From positions 37,501 through 60,000 of the forward strand of contig CAJNDS010000668.1 in NCBI GenBank assembly GCA_905221605.1: DNA of 22,500 nt. Direction: 5' to 3'. The notes under the pieces were generated by a model. The model did not search any database. It worked only from the letters and a program-made list of their open reading frames with translations, and was not told the origin of the DNA. The position numbers and the translations under genes were made by a program. Positions 7,996-16,886 of this stretch are shown piece by piece. Every line of letters starts with the position of its first letter. Position 1 is the first letter of the stretch. Source of the DNA: Symbiodinium natans. Its lineage: Eukaryota; Sar; Dinophyceae; Suessiales; Symbiodiniaceae.

Positions 7996-10900
7996 GCAAG
8001 GACCCCAAAACCCTGAAACCCTAAAACACTAAACCCTAAAACCCTAAAACCCTAAAACCCTAAAACCCTAAAACCCTGACACCCTAAAACCCTACGACCC
8101 TAGAACTGTCCACCTCCTGGTTTTTGAGGCCACGTTGGCCGTGGGAGATCGAGAGGGCTGGAGTGCGCTAGCAGGCGAGGAAGCGCCAAAGCCCTACAAC
8201 CCCAAAGCCATCAACAAAAGGGCGCAACAATCAAGACGCTTTAGAGTATTTTAGTAATGCCCTGAAACCCCAAAACCCTGGCAATCCTGAAGCCCTTAAG
8301 CCCTTAGGGTGTTTTGGTGAGTTTTAGGCTCTGGGGTGTTGATCAGCAATCCCCAAAACACCCGAAGGGCTTGAGGGTTTCAGGACACAGCTTATTCAGA
8401 ATATGGGAGCTTCTCGCGTGTGGCAGGCAAGAGTTGAGAGCCCAGAATCTCAGTGTTTGTTTTTTGGGAGTAGGGTTTCAGGCTTGGTTTTCGGACTTTA
8501 GGGTTTCAGGGTTCAGGGGCTGTAAACCCTGCAGCCCCCAGCCCCTGATGCTTAACCCCGAACCCTAAACCCTAAATCCTGAACCCTATACCCTAAACCC
8601 TATACCCTTAACCCTAAACCCTCAACCTGAAACCCTGCATGCCATGAACTGTCAAACCTTGAAGCCAATCATGTTCTGCACACCCTGACACCTTGAACCC
8701 TAGACACGAACGGCTCTGAAGTCCCTAAACCCTAAACCCCAGACCCTGACCCTAAACCCTAAACCCCAAACCCTACACCCAAAACCTTCGACCCAAAACC
8801 CTAATCCCTAAACCCAAATCCCAAAACCCTAAACCCCAAACCCTAAACCCCAAAACCCTAAGCCCTAAACCCTGAACCCTAAACCCTAAACCCAAAACCC
8901 TGAACCCTAAACCCTAAACCCTAAACCTCATCTCGGCTGAAGGCGAGATGGCGGGCTGCGGGGCCTCCACGTTGCGGCTGCTCCACCGGGTCTTCCAAAG
9001 CCAAGCGTGCCTCGGAGCTGTAGGTTCGGGTTTAGGGTTTGGGGTTTAGGGTTTAGGGTTGAGGGTTTTGGGTTTTGGGTTTGCTGAGGGTTTAGGGTAT
9101 ATTTGGGGTTCAGGGTCTATAGGGTTCAGAGTTTAGGATGTAACGGCCCCTACTGCAAAGAAGGCCCGTGCGAACAGAGTTAAAATGCCTCGACCCGAGC
9201 ACCGAGGAAGCGTTTCCACCCCACGTACCGGAAGGAGAAAGCGCCGAGGGGGTTTAAGTGGGTTTCCGATAGTAGGGGTGCGGGAACCCTAAACTCTAAA
9301 CCCGAAACCCGGGGATTCGGTGTGCTTTAAGTGGACGTATACTTGGGGTTACAAGTACTCATGAACCTCCCAGTATGCTTGGGCGCACCGAATTGTGGAC
9401 CACTGCGCACTCAGTAGCACAGGATGGGAAGGCATGGTTGCAATGAGAGCTTGTAAGCTAGGAATTCCGTTGTTGTAGCACCTAAACCACAATCCCTAAA
9501 CCTTGAGCCCTGAACAAACAGGGCTGGATCATTCAGGGTTCCTACCCGTGGCTCACGGCAAGGGCAAGACAAAGGCCCTTTCGAAGCCCGGAAGCTAGAT
9601 AAGGGGTGCTTCTAGATCAGAGTCCCCTACCCTAACACCGAAAAGTTGAGCAGTACTTGCGCCACCAGCGAAGCTTTTCAATACTGCACAAGTCAATAGC
9701 AAGAACTGTTAACAGTAACACGGATACAACTCACGATATTATGATTAGGGTCCTAGACTCATGCAAGGAGATTGCGACAAAGTTCGTTTCCGTCTCCTTG
9801 AACCTTCCACCAGGAGGGTTTAGGGTCGTTTGGGGTTTCGGCTTTCAGGCGTCGGCGAGAGAGCATCGCTAGTAGACCCAACTCTGATTTCCTGAATTAC
9901 ATTGAGCTAAGTCTTTGGAAAGGTGTTCTTAAGAACAGCAGAACATTTTCAGTGAGAGCTTGGGCTTTCAGGGCTGAGGGGTTGGTGGGTTTCAGGATAA
10001 GCGGCATGTGGCAGGGTTTGGAACTTACAACAGTAGCCATGGCAGGAGAGCCGTGTTCCCCGACCTTGGCTTTCAGTGTCAAGTTAGGAGTACTCTTCTG
10101 CCCTTCAAAGCCAAGCCCTATGGCCTGCACCCTGAGTATTCAGAGCTTAGGGTGCTCATGAACTGCAACTCAGATTGAGCAACGCCAGCACTTCTTCCGA
10201 TCATCGGGGAGCATCCAGCCCTGAAGCCCTAACCCTTGAACCCTAAATTAGAGGTTAGGGTTTAGGGTGTACGGTTTAGGGTTTAGGGTCTAGGGTTTAG
10301 GTTGACCCTCAACTCTGACCGACCCTAGACCTCGCATACGTGGCCTGCGAACTCAACGAGCGAACCCGCAGCAAGGCGCGGCCGAGGAGGGAGCCAAGAC
10401 AGCGGAGGAGGGAGCACAGGGTTGTTGAGTTTTAGGTTTTACTGCTGCGGTGTTATCTGTATAAGTTGTACAGAGGTATGTGTGTATACATGTGTATATG
10501 TAGGTATTATTGATATGCATACATCCATGTAGATATCGACGTATGCAAGTTTGGTTTTATGCTTGGATTCTGGGGGTTTGGGCTTGGAGTGCTTTCGGAG
10601 TCCGTGCTATTCATTTCTTGGGCTTTGCGTTGGGAGCGTGTTGGGAGGTGCTGGGGACTTCCAGAGATGTTCGGGATTCGTGCTGAACATACCAGCTTCA
10701 TTCATGCAGGCTCTTTTGGGTTTCCAGGGGCTTCCAGCCCTAAACCCTAAACCCTAAGCCTTATCCCCGAAACCCCCAATTATTTCAGGTCTTTGTAGCT
10801 TGGATCCCGTGAAGCTCCTGCTGGGCCATACTCAAATGCCGCAAGCCCCAGGAGGGCAAGGGCCCTGGCCCCGGCTCGCAGAAGAGGCGGCGCGCGGCCG

Positions 10901-13129
10901 CCAAGCAGGCCTAGGGTTTAGGGTTTAGGGTTCAGGGTTTAGGGTTTAGGGTTTAAGGTTTAGGGTTTAGGGTCTAGGGTTTCGGGTTTAGGGGTCGAGT
11001 TCTTAGCAAATGGCAGTTCTGGCTCGCCCGTTTGTTTCTAAGGATGCTTCGGTTCGGATTGTGGCTGTGGGGCCCTGTCATGGGAAAGCCCTCCGATGTT
11101 TTTTTGGGGGTTGAGGGTTTAGGGCAGGTTTGTGAGCTTCGTGTTTGGGAGTTTTGGGTTGGTGGGGGGGGGGGGGGGGGGGAACCTGCATAGCACAGCC
11201 CTCCCTGCACCCTTTACCCTAAATCCTAAAGCCTGAACCTAAACCCTAAACCCTGAACCCTGAACCCTAAACAGCAGGTCGAAGATAGCGACGATGACGA
11301 CGATGCGCTGATGGCCATGCTTGAGGCCGAGGCATCCACCGGCGAGGTGCCGGACGCTCCTAAACCCTGAACCCCAAACCCCCAAACCCCAAGCCCTAAG
11401 CCCCAAACCCTAAACCCCAAACCAAAAACCCAAAACCCTAAACCCTAAACCCTAGACCCCAGACTCCAGACCCTAAACCCTTTAGAGTGCAGATAAACTG
11501 GACCAGCAGGCCCGAAGCCTTAGTGGAGGGTTTCAGGGGGTAAAGGGGTTTTGGGTTTCAAAGGGCAAAGGGGTTTAGGGTTTAGGGTTTAGGGTTTAGG
11601 CCTCGAGCGCATGCGCAGGTGCTCTTCCACGACGATTTCGTCTCCTGGCTTTCACGGGCAGATCTGATTCCCCCGAACTGCAAGCCCAAAACCTTAGATC
11701 CTAAGCTCGAAGCTCTAAACCTTGAACCCCAAGCCAAGAAAAACCTCAAGCCCTAAACCCTAGTACCCAAATCCCCTAAACCCTAAACCCTAAACCCTAA
11801 ACCCTCAACCCTAGTACCCAAGCCCAGTTCTCAATCCCAGAGCTGCCAAGGATCTCCTGAATTCCGGCGAGGGCCCGGAGGAAGCCTCCCCAAAGCCGGC
11901 GCGGAAGAAGAAGGCCACTGAGCTAGGGTTTAGGGTTTAGGGCTTTAGGGCTTTAGGGTTTAGGGTTTAGGGTTCCCTGCAGTACATAGGGCCTAGAATT
12001 TCTCAGAGTCCGCGGTTTCGGGTATCCTGAGACCTCCAAAAGGCAAAGGTGTCTAGGGCGGGATGGGCTCGTTTGAGTAACGGGCTTAGGGTTTAGGATT
12101 TAGGGTTTAGGGTTTAGGGTTTAGGGCAAGAGTGAGAGGCGTTCGAGTTTCCGGCTTTGTTGAGGGGTTAAGCGGTTCAAGCCTAAACCCTAAACCCTAA
12201 ACCCTAAACCCTAAACCCTAAACCCTAAACCCTAAAGCCTAAAGCCTAAAGCCTAAAGGGTTCGATTCAACTTCTGTGGTTATGAGTTCAAGGCTCCTGA
12301 GCACCCTTTGGGTCTGCAAAGCATCCCCCAAACCCTAAACCCTTGGTTTTGAGTCAAGAGGAGGTTTCGGGTTTAGGGTGTCGGGTTTCGGGTTTGGGGT
12401 TTCGGGTTTGGGGTCTCGGGTTTGGGGTCTCGGGTTTGGGGTTTCGGGTTTCGGGTTTGAGGTTTCGGGTTTGGGGCTTCGGGTGTAGGGCTTCGGGGTA
12501 GCTGCAAAGCTCTGGCCAGGCGCTCGGCAAGAGGAAGCTGCTTGACTGCACCCTGGAGCAGCGATCCCAGAGACCCCAATCCCCCTAGCCAGGAGTTATT
12601 CCTTGACTTGTGCTCCCGTCACTGAGCTGCCTTTGCGGAAAATGCAGCTCCCCCCGCACCCTTGTTGTTTACTGAGGTCATTCACTGCTGCAGGGCTAGC
12701 TTTTTGTGTGTACACGGCAGATCCCGCTCGAAGAAACCCAACACCGTCAACACCCTAGCGCCCAAAAAACTCAACGTTCTAAAGCCCCCATTACAACCCT
12801 AGACCCCAAACCCTAAGCCCCAAACCCCAAACCCTAAACAACCCTAAACCCTAAACCTCAAGCATCCCAGGAAGCCGCGGGGCACCGGAAAAAATGGGTA
12901 GATGCGTGGCCTGCAGGGCCTCCGCAATTGCAATGACGGAGTCGTTTCTAAGATCCGAGAAAAGGCAAGGGAAGCCGGATCGTGAGGGTTTTTAGGGTTT
13001 AGGGTTGAGGGTTTTAAGGGTTTTCAGGTTTTTTTTTTTTTAATGGTTTTTAGGTGTTTAGGGGTTTAGGGTTTTAGGGTTTGAAGGGGCTGCCCTAGAC
13101 CAGCTCGCGATCGCAAGAAAAGGTGCCAG
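7932..13129 (+). CDS. Unrecognised charged protein, thirteen phase-compatible exon candidates
   Basis: I do not recognise this protein. Candidate exons: 7932-7995, 8129-8221, 8384-8426, 8943-9019, 9137-9251, 10329-10420, 10852-10908, 11278-11346, 11619-11657, 11851-11921, 12510-12560, 12871-12897, 13087-13129. Every neighbouring pair joins in phase using GC or GT donors and AG acceptors. The product would have a leucine-rich start (SSLPSEYLLLKASG), basic blocks resembling nuclear localisation signals (TPRTGRRKRRG, SQKRRRAAAKQ, PKPARKKKATE), and an acidic block (VEDSDDDDDALMAMLEAE). The first exon also joins in phase to PhyH exon 8, so this may be a C-terminal extension rather than a separate gene. 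Short open exons allow chance phase matches, so some boundaries may be wrong. An in-frame TGA occurs at 13722-13724 if the exon at 13680 follows. Confidence 0.42.
8006..8100 (-). repeat. CCCTAAAA octamer block
   Basis: Here the unit is mostly eight bases, CCCTAAAA (TTTTAGGG on the other strand), rather than the seven-base unit used elsewhere. It fills most of the 133-nt intron between 7995 and 8129. Confidence 0.85.
8129..8221 (+). CDS. Exon candidate (GWSALAGEEAPKPYNP)
   Basis: After TTTTTGAG| the frame reads ATLAVGDRE, then GWSALAGEEAPKPYNP, then KAINKR, ending at a GC donor (GCGCAA). Both ends are phase 0. GC-rich coding-like composition; no family recognised. Confidence 0.5.
8384..8426 (+). 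CDS. Exon candidate (DTAYSEYGSFSRVAG)
   Basis: Between GGGTTTCAG| and |GCAAGA. The last codon is completed by the GC that opens the exon at 8943, giving SRVAGEMAGCG. The intron ends are alike (AG|GCAAGA and AG|GCGAGA). Confidence 0.42.
8551..8930 (-). repeat. Long CCCTAAA-type block
   Basis: CCCTAAA units with CCCTGAA, CCCCAAA, CCCTATA and CCCAAAA variants run up to 12 nt before the acceptor of the exon at 8943. A non-repeat insert lies near 8637-8720. Confidence 0.9.
8943..9019 (+). CDS. Exon candidate (STLRLLHRVFQSQACLG)
   Basis: After GGCTGAAG| the frame reads GEMAGCGA, then STLRLLHRVFQSQACLGA, ending at GT donor GTAGGT. The helix-like segment has regular third-position G or C. It joins in phase to the exon at 9137. 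Confidence 0.5.
9137..9251 (+). CDS. Exon candidate, basic (TAPTAKKARANR)
   Basis: After AGTTTAG| the frame is open for 38 codons: TAPTAKKARANR, then RPEHRGSVS, then TPRTGRRKRRG. The Lys/Arg clusters look like nuclear localisation signals. It ends in phase 1 at GT donor GTTTAA, and the exon at 10329 completes the codon. Confidence 0.52.
9252..10328. other. Long intron or intergenic stretch with weak candidates
   Basis: Holds scattered CCCTAAA/TTTAGGG patches, an inverted-repeat half-element near 9347-9378 (TACAAGTACTCATGAACCTC, family A end), and an open frame at 9657-9819 (IMIRVLDSCKEIATKFVSVS) whose A/T-rich codons differ from the other exons. 9545-9592 reads AHGKGKTKALSKPGS. A 9897-10161 region is open on both strands. 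None is assigned. Confidence 0.35.
10329..10420 (+). CDS. Exon candidate, basic (YVACELNERTRSKARPRRE)
   Basis: After GACCCTAG| the frame reads DLA, then YVACELNERTRSKARPRRE, then PRQRRREHR, to GT donor GTTGTT. All three frames are open here; this one is chosen because it keeps phase with exons on both sides. Confidence 0.42.
10852..10908 (+). CDS. Exon candidate, basic (SQKRRRAAAKQ)
   Basis: Between AGCCCCAG| and |GCCTAG the frame reads EGKGPGPGSQKRRRAAAKQ. Using the GC donor avoids the TAG that would follow. A TTTAGGG array starts directly inside the intron. Confidence 0.52.
11278..11346 (+). CDS. Exon candidate, acidic (VEDSDDDDDALMAMLEAE)
   Basis: After ACAGCAG| the frame reads VEDSDDDDDALMAMLEAE and ASTGE, ending at GAG|GTGCCG. 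Clear coding composition between a CCCTAAA block upstream and another downstream. It keeps phase with 10852-10908. Confidence 0.58.
11619..11657 (+). CDS. Exon candidate (VLFHDDFVSWLSR)
   Basis: After CATGCGCAG| the frame reads VLFHDDFVSWLSR, to GC donor GCAGAT. The frame is also open upstream to 11600. No family recognised. Confidence 0.47.
11851..11921 (+). CDS. Exon candidate (DLLNSGEGPEEAS, basic tail)
   Basis: After CTGCCAAG| the frame reads DLLNSGEGPEEAS then PKPARKKKAT, ending in phase 2 at GC donor GCTAGG. The TTTAGGG array begins within the donor sequence itself. Confidence 0.52.
12182..12258 (-). repeat. Near-perfect CCCTAAA array
   Basis: About eight CCCTAAA units, then variants CCTAAAG in tandem. 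One of the cleanest interstitial telomere-like arrays here; unique sequence flanks both sides, so it is not a chromosome end. Confidence 0.95.
12362..12495 (+). repeat. Homogenised variant array TTTCGGG/TTTGGGG
   Basis: Units alternate TTTCGGG and TTTGGGG with GTCTCGGG, and plain TTTAGGG is nearly absent. This variant dominates only here and at 1600-1770. Open frames on the minus strand here are simple repeat translations. Confidence 0.9.
12510..12560 (+). CDS. Exon candidate (SGQALGKRKLLDCTLEQ)
   Basis: After GCTGCAAAG| the phase-2 frame reads SGQALGKRKLLDCTLEQ, ending at GC donor GCGATC. It keeps phase with exons before and after. The other two frames are partly open. Confidence 0.45.
12871..12897 (+). 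CDS. Small exon candidate (KPRGTGKN)
   Basis: A 27-nt candidate between GCATCCCAG| and |GTAGAT. A longer alternative frame through 12985 (MGRCVACRASAIAMTES) is open as well, so this boundary is weak. Confidence 0.3.
13087..13129 (+). CDS. Exon candidate, basic (GCPRPARDRKKRCQ)
   Basis: After TTTGAAG| the phase-2 frame reads GCPRPARDRKKRCQ, to a possible GC donor GCGGTG; AAAAG|GTGCCA is an alternative. The frame stays open to a TAA near 13190. Another frame reads LDQLAIARKGARRCWDIL. Confidence 0.38.
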
Positions 13130-13309
13130 GCGGTGCTGGGATATTCTGCAGAGGGGTCCTTCAAGCCCCCTTATACGAAGAGTCCCTATTAAGGTATAGT
13201 ACCCGCTATGATGGAACATCCCAAGAGAAGCACTCAAAGCCCTGAATCCCAGAATCCCAAATCTGCACACCAAAAATCCTGAAGGATATATGGCTTCGAG
13301 GGGGGCCCT

Positions 13310-13490
13310 GGGTAAGTACTTGGAGGCTCACGTGCACGTATAAGTCGGGTTATAAGTATAGTAAATGGTGGTTGACGAAAGTAGAAAGGGGGCCCCTAAT
13401 TTAATATAGACCCCCCAAAACCGTAGGATCACCTTGTGATTTTCATAAGGCCCCCCAAAAAGGGTACCCCGAATTTCGGAAACCCAAATA
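13310..13490. mobile_element. Degenerate family A half-element and family F repeat
   Basis: 13314-13370 resembles the left half of family A (ACTTGGAGGCTCACGTG, then GTTATAAGTATAG). 13388-13487 is family F: GGGCCCCTAA, GACCCCCCAAA, GTAGGATCAC and AATTTCGGAAACCC, shared with 16294-16360. Confidence 0.55.
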
Positions 13491-13525
13491 GGTTTGTAAG
13501 TATAGTTACCATACTCATAGCCCTC

Positions 13526-13664
13526 CCTGAACCCTAAACCCTAAACCCTAAACCCTAAACCCTAAACCCTAAACCCTAAACCCTAAACCCCAAACCCCAA
13601 ACCCTAACCCCAAACCCTAAACCCCAAACCCCAAACCCCAAACCCTAAACCCTAACCCTAAAAC
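13526..13664 (-). repeat. CCCTAAA array
   Basis: Some ten near-perfect CCCTAAA units, then mixed CCCCAAA and CCCTAAC units. It ends about 15 nt before an acceptor-like CTCCAAG. Confidence 0.95.
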
Positions 13665-13679
13665 TCCTGAGCCTCCAAG

Positions 13680-13724
13680 TCGCCGCAGTATTCACTGAGG
13701 GAACATGTTGCGGTGCTGCTTTGA
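13680..13724 (+). CDS. Possible terminal exon (YSLREHVAVLL, stop)
   Basis: After CTCCAAG| the frame reads SPQYSLREHVAVLL and then TGA at 13722-13724. It joins in phase 0 to the candidate ending at 13129. It may end that gene, or the TGA may be part of a GA donor as proposed for PhyH intron 1. Confidence 0.3.
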   Translation, partial: SPQYSLREHVAVLL

Positions 13725-13763
13725 TGTGAGCCTTGCTACACCCCAACGCCCAAACCCTCAAAA

Positions 13764-13840
13764 GGTTTAGGGTTTGGGGTTTAGGGTTTAGGGTTTGGGG
13801 TTTGGGGTTTAGGGTTTCGGGTTAGGGTTTAAGGTTCAGG
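13764..13840 (+). repeat. TTTAGGG/TTTGGGG block
   Basis: Degenerate G-strand units facing the CCCTAAA array at 13526-13664, separated by about 100 nt. The two could pair. Confidence 0.9.
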
Positions 13841-14124
13841 GTGACATACACGCAGCCTCCCTCGAGAAGGGTCCCGTCCTCCCAGCGAGCCCTAAACCCC
13901 CGCCAAACTAAACCCAAACCCATGAGGTTTTTGGGGTAGTTTTGCTTCTCCTTTTTGTATGGGTTATCAGGGGATAATCTTGGTCATTGTTTAGGCTCCT
14001 ATACCCTACACTCTAAAGCAGAGATGGAGTTTTGTGGATGCCAGGCCGCTGAGGCCGCTCCTGAGGCGTTTTTTGTTTTTTTTTGTTGGGGGGAGACGGG
14101 GAGGAAGGGGTTTAGGTTTTCGGG

Positions 14125-14128
<4 letters not shown>

Positions 14129-14162
<34 letters not shown>
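14129..14162 (+). repeat. GT microsatellite
   Basis: Seventeen GT units followed by a T run. Open frames across it encode only Val-Cys or Thr-His repeats and are not genes. Confidence 0.95.
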
Positions 14163-14165
<3 letters not shown>

Positions 14166-14300
14166 TTTAAGGGTTTTAGGGTGTTGAGTGGTTTAGGGCG
14201 GTTCTGGGGTTTGGGGTTTAGGGTGGGATTCATCTCCCTCCCAGCTTGACAACTCCCATACGAGACCAGAAGGTGCCTCCCTTCACCTCAATCGGAGGCC

Positions 14301-14389
14301 CCAATACCCCTTAATTAAGGAATATTCCTTAAGCCATATAAGGAACCCTATTGTAGTTTAAGGAATATTCCGTAAGCAAGGGGTATTGG
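14301..14389. mobile_element. MITE-like palindromic element, family G
   Basis: Terminal inverted repeats CCAATACCCCTT and AAGGGGTATTGG, with internal copies of AAGGAATATTCCTTAAG and AAGGAATATTCCGTAAG. 89 bp, no coding capacity. A lone right end occurs at 3892-3912. Confidence 0.7.
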
Positions 14390-14507
14390 AGTCCCTGGGT
14401 AATCTACAACTCTACACCCCCCAGACCTTAGACCTTGTGGTGCCAATGAGTAGACCCCTTGTCACAACTGGTTTAGGGTTTAGGGTGAAGGTTCAGGGTT
14501 GAGGGTT

Positions 14508-14633
14508 TAGGGTTTACATTGAAAGATGGGGTTCCCCAGTCTATGGGTCTGGGGGTTTAGGGTTGAGTGTTAGGGTTTACATTGAAAGATGGGGTTCCCC
14601 AGTCTATGGGTCTGGGGGTTTAGGGTTGAGTGT
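14508..14633 (+). repeat. 63-bp tandem duplication
   Basis: Two essentially identical copies, period 63 (ATTGAAAG at 14518 and 14581). Each contains GATGGGGTTCCCCAGTC and a TTTAGGG/TTGAGTG piece. The near-identity implies a recent duplication or an assembly artefact. Confidence 0.92.
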
Positions 14634-14837
14634 TTCAGGGACATGTAGGATTCCGGGCTTAGGATTTGGGGGTGTAGTGGGAGGGGAAAGGCCCAGTGCT
14701 GTGTTGGTGCCTGCGGGTTCCAACACAACCTTAGCCCTAGACCGGAACCCTAAACTCTGAACCCTGAACCCTGAACCCTGAACCCCGAACCCTGAACCCT
14801 AAACCCAAAACCCTGAACCTTAACCCCAACACGGCAG

Positions 14838-14880
14838 GATGCTCCGAGCGGTGCGACCCCCTTTGCCGGGTCAGCTGGAA
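14838..14880 (+). CDS. Weak exon candidate with GTAAGC donor
   Basis: GC-rich island between CACGGCAG| and |GTAAGC. One frame reads DAPSGATPFAGSAG. The donor is the best canonical one in this part. No link to a gene is established. Confidence 0.35.
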
Positions 14881-15830
14881 GTAAGCTTCTGTTCTAAACC
14901 TCAGCCCTGAACCCGAAGCTAGGTAGGCCACTGGGATGTTAGTTTTTCGTTATTGAGTTTATGAGGATCATGCGTCGGAGTGTGTCTTCCCAGGCGTTTA
15001 AGGGCCATCCCAGTTCAACTGTCCCCTAATCAGAATCCCGTAACCCTGAACCTCCTGTATCTTCACCTGCACTGTGCGGAGGCCCTACACCCCAAACCTG
15101 AACCCTGAGTCCTGAGCCCTAAAGACTCAACTCCTGAACGCCCTCAAGCGCCTCAACCCCACTCCCTATACCCCCCAACATCCGGAGCTTGACCTTCCCG
15201 AGGGCATCAGGGATCAGGGTTTTCCGAAACAGACGTCTGCCTGCCCCGGTCGCGCGCTGCGCCGCAGCATGTGGTGAGAGACGGGGGGGCTCCGGGTTTA
15301 AGGCCGGAAAAGCTCAAAGAAGCTTCCCTTTTTTTAGATCCTTTAGCTCAGGCGCTGAACGTGGGGGCCCCAGCTCTTCACCGGACTCTCAGGCTCCCAC
15401 CAAGGAGCGTAGTCCCAAGAGCCTCCTGAGCTCCAGGCAGCCATGCGCGCGCTGCGCCTGGGAAGGACCCTGTCCTCCGCAGTTGCGAGGTCCCGGTGGG
15501 CGTGTGCGGCTTGCGTTGGGGGGGGGGGGGGGGGCTTGCACCGGTCCTCTTCTGCGGGCCGCAGCCCGTGAACCCTGGGATCTTATGTAGCCTTGAGGCT
15601 CATCACCTGAGGCGGTAGCTGCACATAGCAAAGCTCCTGTCGGAACCTGGAAACAGCATTGTAGGCCTGGCAAGATTTTTCCATCACGCAGTGCAATCTC
15701 CGCATTCGGAGCGGAGAGTCGCTCGCGAAGTCCATAGAAAGTGCTGATTCTGGCTGGGGTTAATCTAGGGGTCGGAACCTTATTAGTTGTCTTCCCTTAC
15801 GGTCCTATTTTATAGTTGTACTAGAATAAC
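14881..15830. other. GC-rich stretch with overlapping open frames, unassigned
   Basis: 15189-15590 is open in one plus frame (SSSPDSQAPTKERSPKSL and Gly/Arg-rich sequence); a second frame from an ATG at 15442 reads MRALRLGRTLSSAVARSRW, which looks like a mitochondrial-type leader, and a minus frame is open too. A run of 17 G at 15518-15534 breaks all of them. 15767-15830 matches the dispersed family D. No product can be named. Confidence 0.3.
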
Positions 15831-15832
15831 AC

Positions 15833-15954
15833 CTAAACCCTGAACCCTAAACCCTAAACCCTAAACCCTAAACCCCAAACCCTAAACCCTAAACCCCAAA
15901 CCCTAAACCCCAAACCCTAAACCCTAAACCCGAAACCCTAAACCCTTAACCCTA
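15833..15954 (-). repeat. CCCTAAA array
   Basis: About fifteen CCCTAAA/CCCCAAA/CCCTGAA units, ending roughly 30 nt before an exon-like island at 15987. Confidence 0.95.
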
Positions 15955-15986
15955 TGCTAATGATTGAAGCCCCTATGTTCCTAAAG

Positions 15987-16069
15987 GTGCCCGGCCTCGC
16001 CTGCTCCACTGTCACGATGTCTCGTGCCGAGCCCAGACGAAGGACGTCCGCTCCAAGGGGAGGCTGAAG
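15987..16069 (+). CDS. Exon candidate (RPRLLHCHDVSCRAQTK)
   Basis: Between TCCTAAAG| and |GTGTAA one frame reads RPRLLHCHDVSCRAQTK then DVRSKGRLK. Island boundaries and composition look exonic. It does not keep phase with the urease frame in the next exon, so it probably ends an upstream gene or is untranslated leader. Confidence 0.4.
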
Positions 16070-16084
16070 GTGTAACCAGGGTTC

Positions 16085-16360
16085 TACAATTCAGCAACAA
16101 GAGATATGGGGCTTAGGGTTTAGGGTTTAGGGTTTAGGGGTTAGGGTTTTACCAAAAACTTAGGGGTATTTGGACATCGTTTTTAAGTTTTGGGTACTGT
16201 AGTTCCTAAGAAACAGCCAAAACTTTAGTTTTTGCTCGGGTTCCAAGTTCAGTATAGATTAAGCAACAGGAGATAGGGGGTTTACGACAATAAGGGGCCC
16301 CTAAGATAGACCCCCAAATAGTAGGATTCCCTTTATAACCAGGACCTAATTTCGGAAACC
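16085..16360. repeat. Family F repeat, copy 2, with partial direct duplication
   Basis: AGCAACAAGAGATATGGGG near 16094 recurs as AGCAACAGGAGATAGGGGG near 16262. 16294-16360 shares GGGCCCCTAAG, GACCCCCAAA, GTAGGATTCC and AATTTCGGAAACC with 13388-13487. Confidence 0.55.
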
Positions 16361-16497
16361 GCCATACCTCAACACCCGTCCAAAGCCGAAAGCCCTGAAG
16401 TCCCTCAGCCCCTCAGCTTTCACCCGAGAAGCCTTCCTTACACCTGAACCCTACACCCTGAACCCCGAAATCCCTCAACCCGAAGCCCTGTGCCTAG

Positions 16498-16596
16498 GCC
16501 CTACCCTGGTCCGAGCAGCGTCGCGGGATGAAGCGCCGGGCTCGGAGATTTCGTTTCGCCGCCTACCGGAGTGCACGGCTGTCTACATGACTCAGG
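16498..16596 (+). CDS. Urease leader exon with probable start codon
   Basis: After GTGCCTAG| the frame reads VRAASRDEAPGSEISF and RRLPECTAVYMTQ. The ATG at 16587 gives MTQ joined to VANEARLSPRE, close to a normal gamma-domain N-terminus. Upstream codons may be leader, or an N-terminal extension. The donor is G|GTTTCC in phase 1. Confidence 0.62.
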
Positions 16597-16854
16597 GTTT
16601 CCGGAGTTTACAAGGGCAAAGGGACTTATCGGGATTATTCACCCAACACCCTGAACCCTAAACCCTAAACCCTAAACCCTAAACCCTAAACCCTAAACCC
16701 TAAACCCTAAACCCTAAACCAGTGGCGAATGAAGCCAGGCTGAGCCCTCGAGAGTTGGACCACCTGCGCTTGTCGCAGGCAGTGGGCTTCCGCAGGGTTT
16801 AGGGTTTAGGGTTCAGGGTTGAGAGTTTAGGGTTGAGGGTTGAGGGTTTAGGGT

Positions 16855-16886
<32 letters not shown>

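Noticed and set aside
9897-10161. Protein gene on either strand
   Set aside because: Both strands are open over the same stretch and neither reads like a known family or has clear exon boundaries.
12354-12579. Minus-strand open frames rich in N-P-K-P-E-T-R repeats
   Set aside because: They are translations of the TTTCGGG/TTTGGGG array and carry no independent coding signal.
13955-14249. Open frames with Val-Cys or Thr-His runs
   Set aside because: They are produced by the GT microsatellite and the flanking T and G runs.
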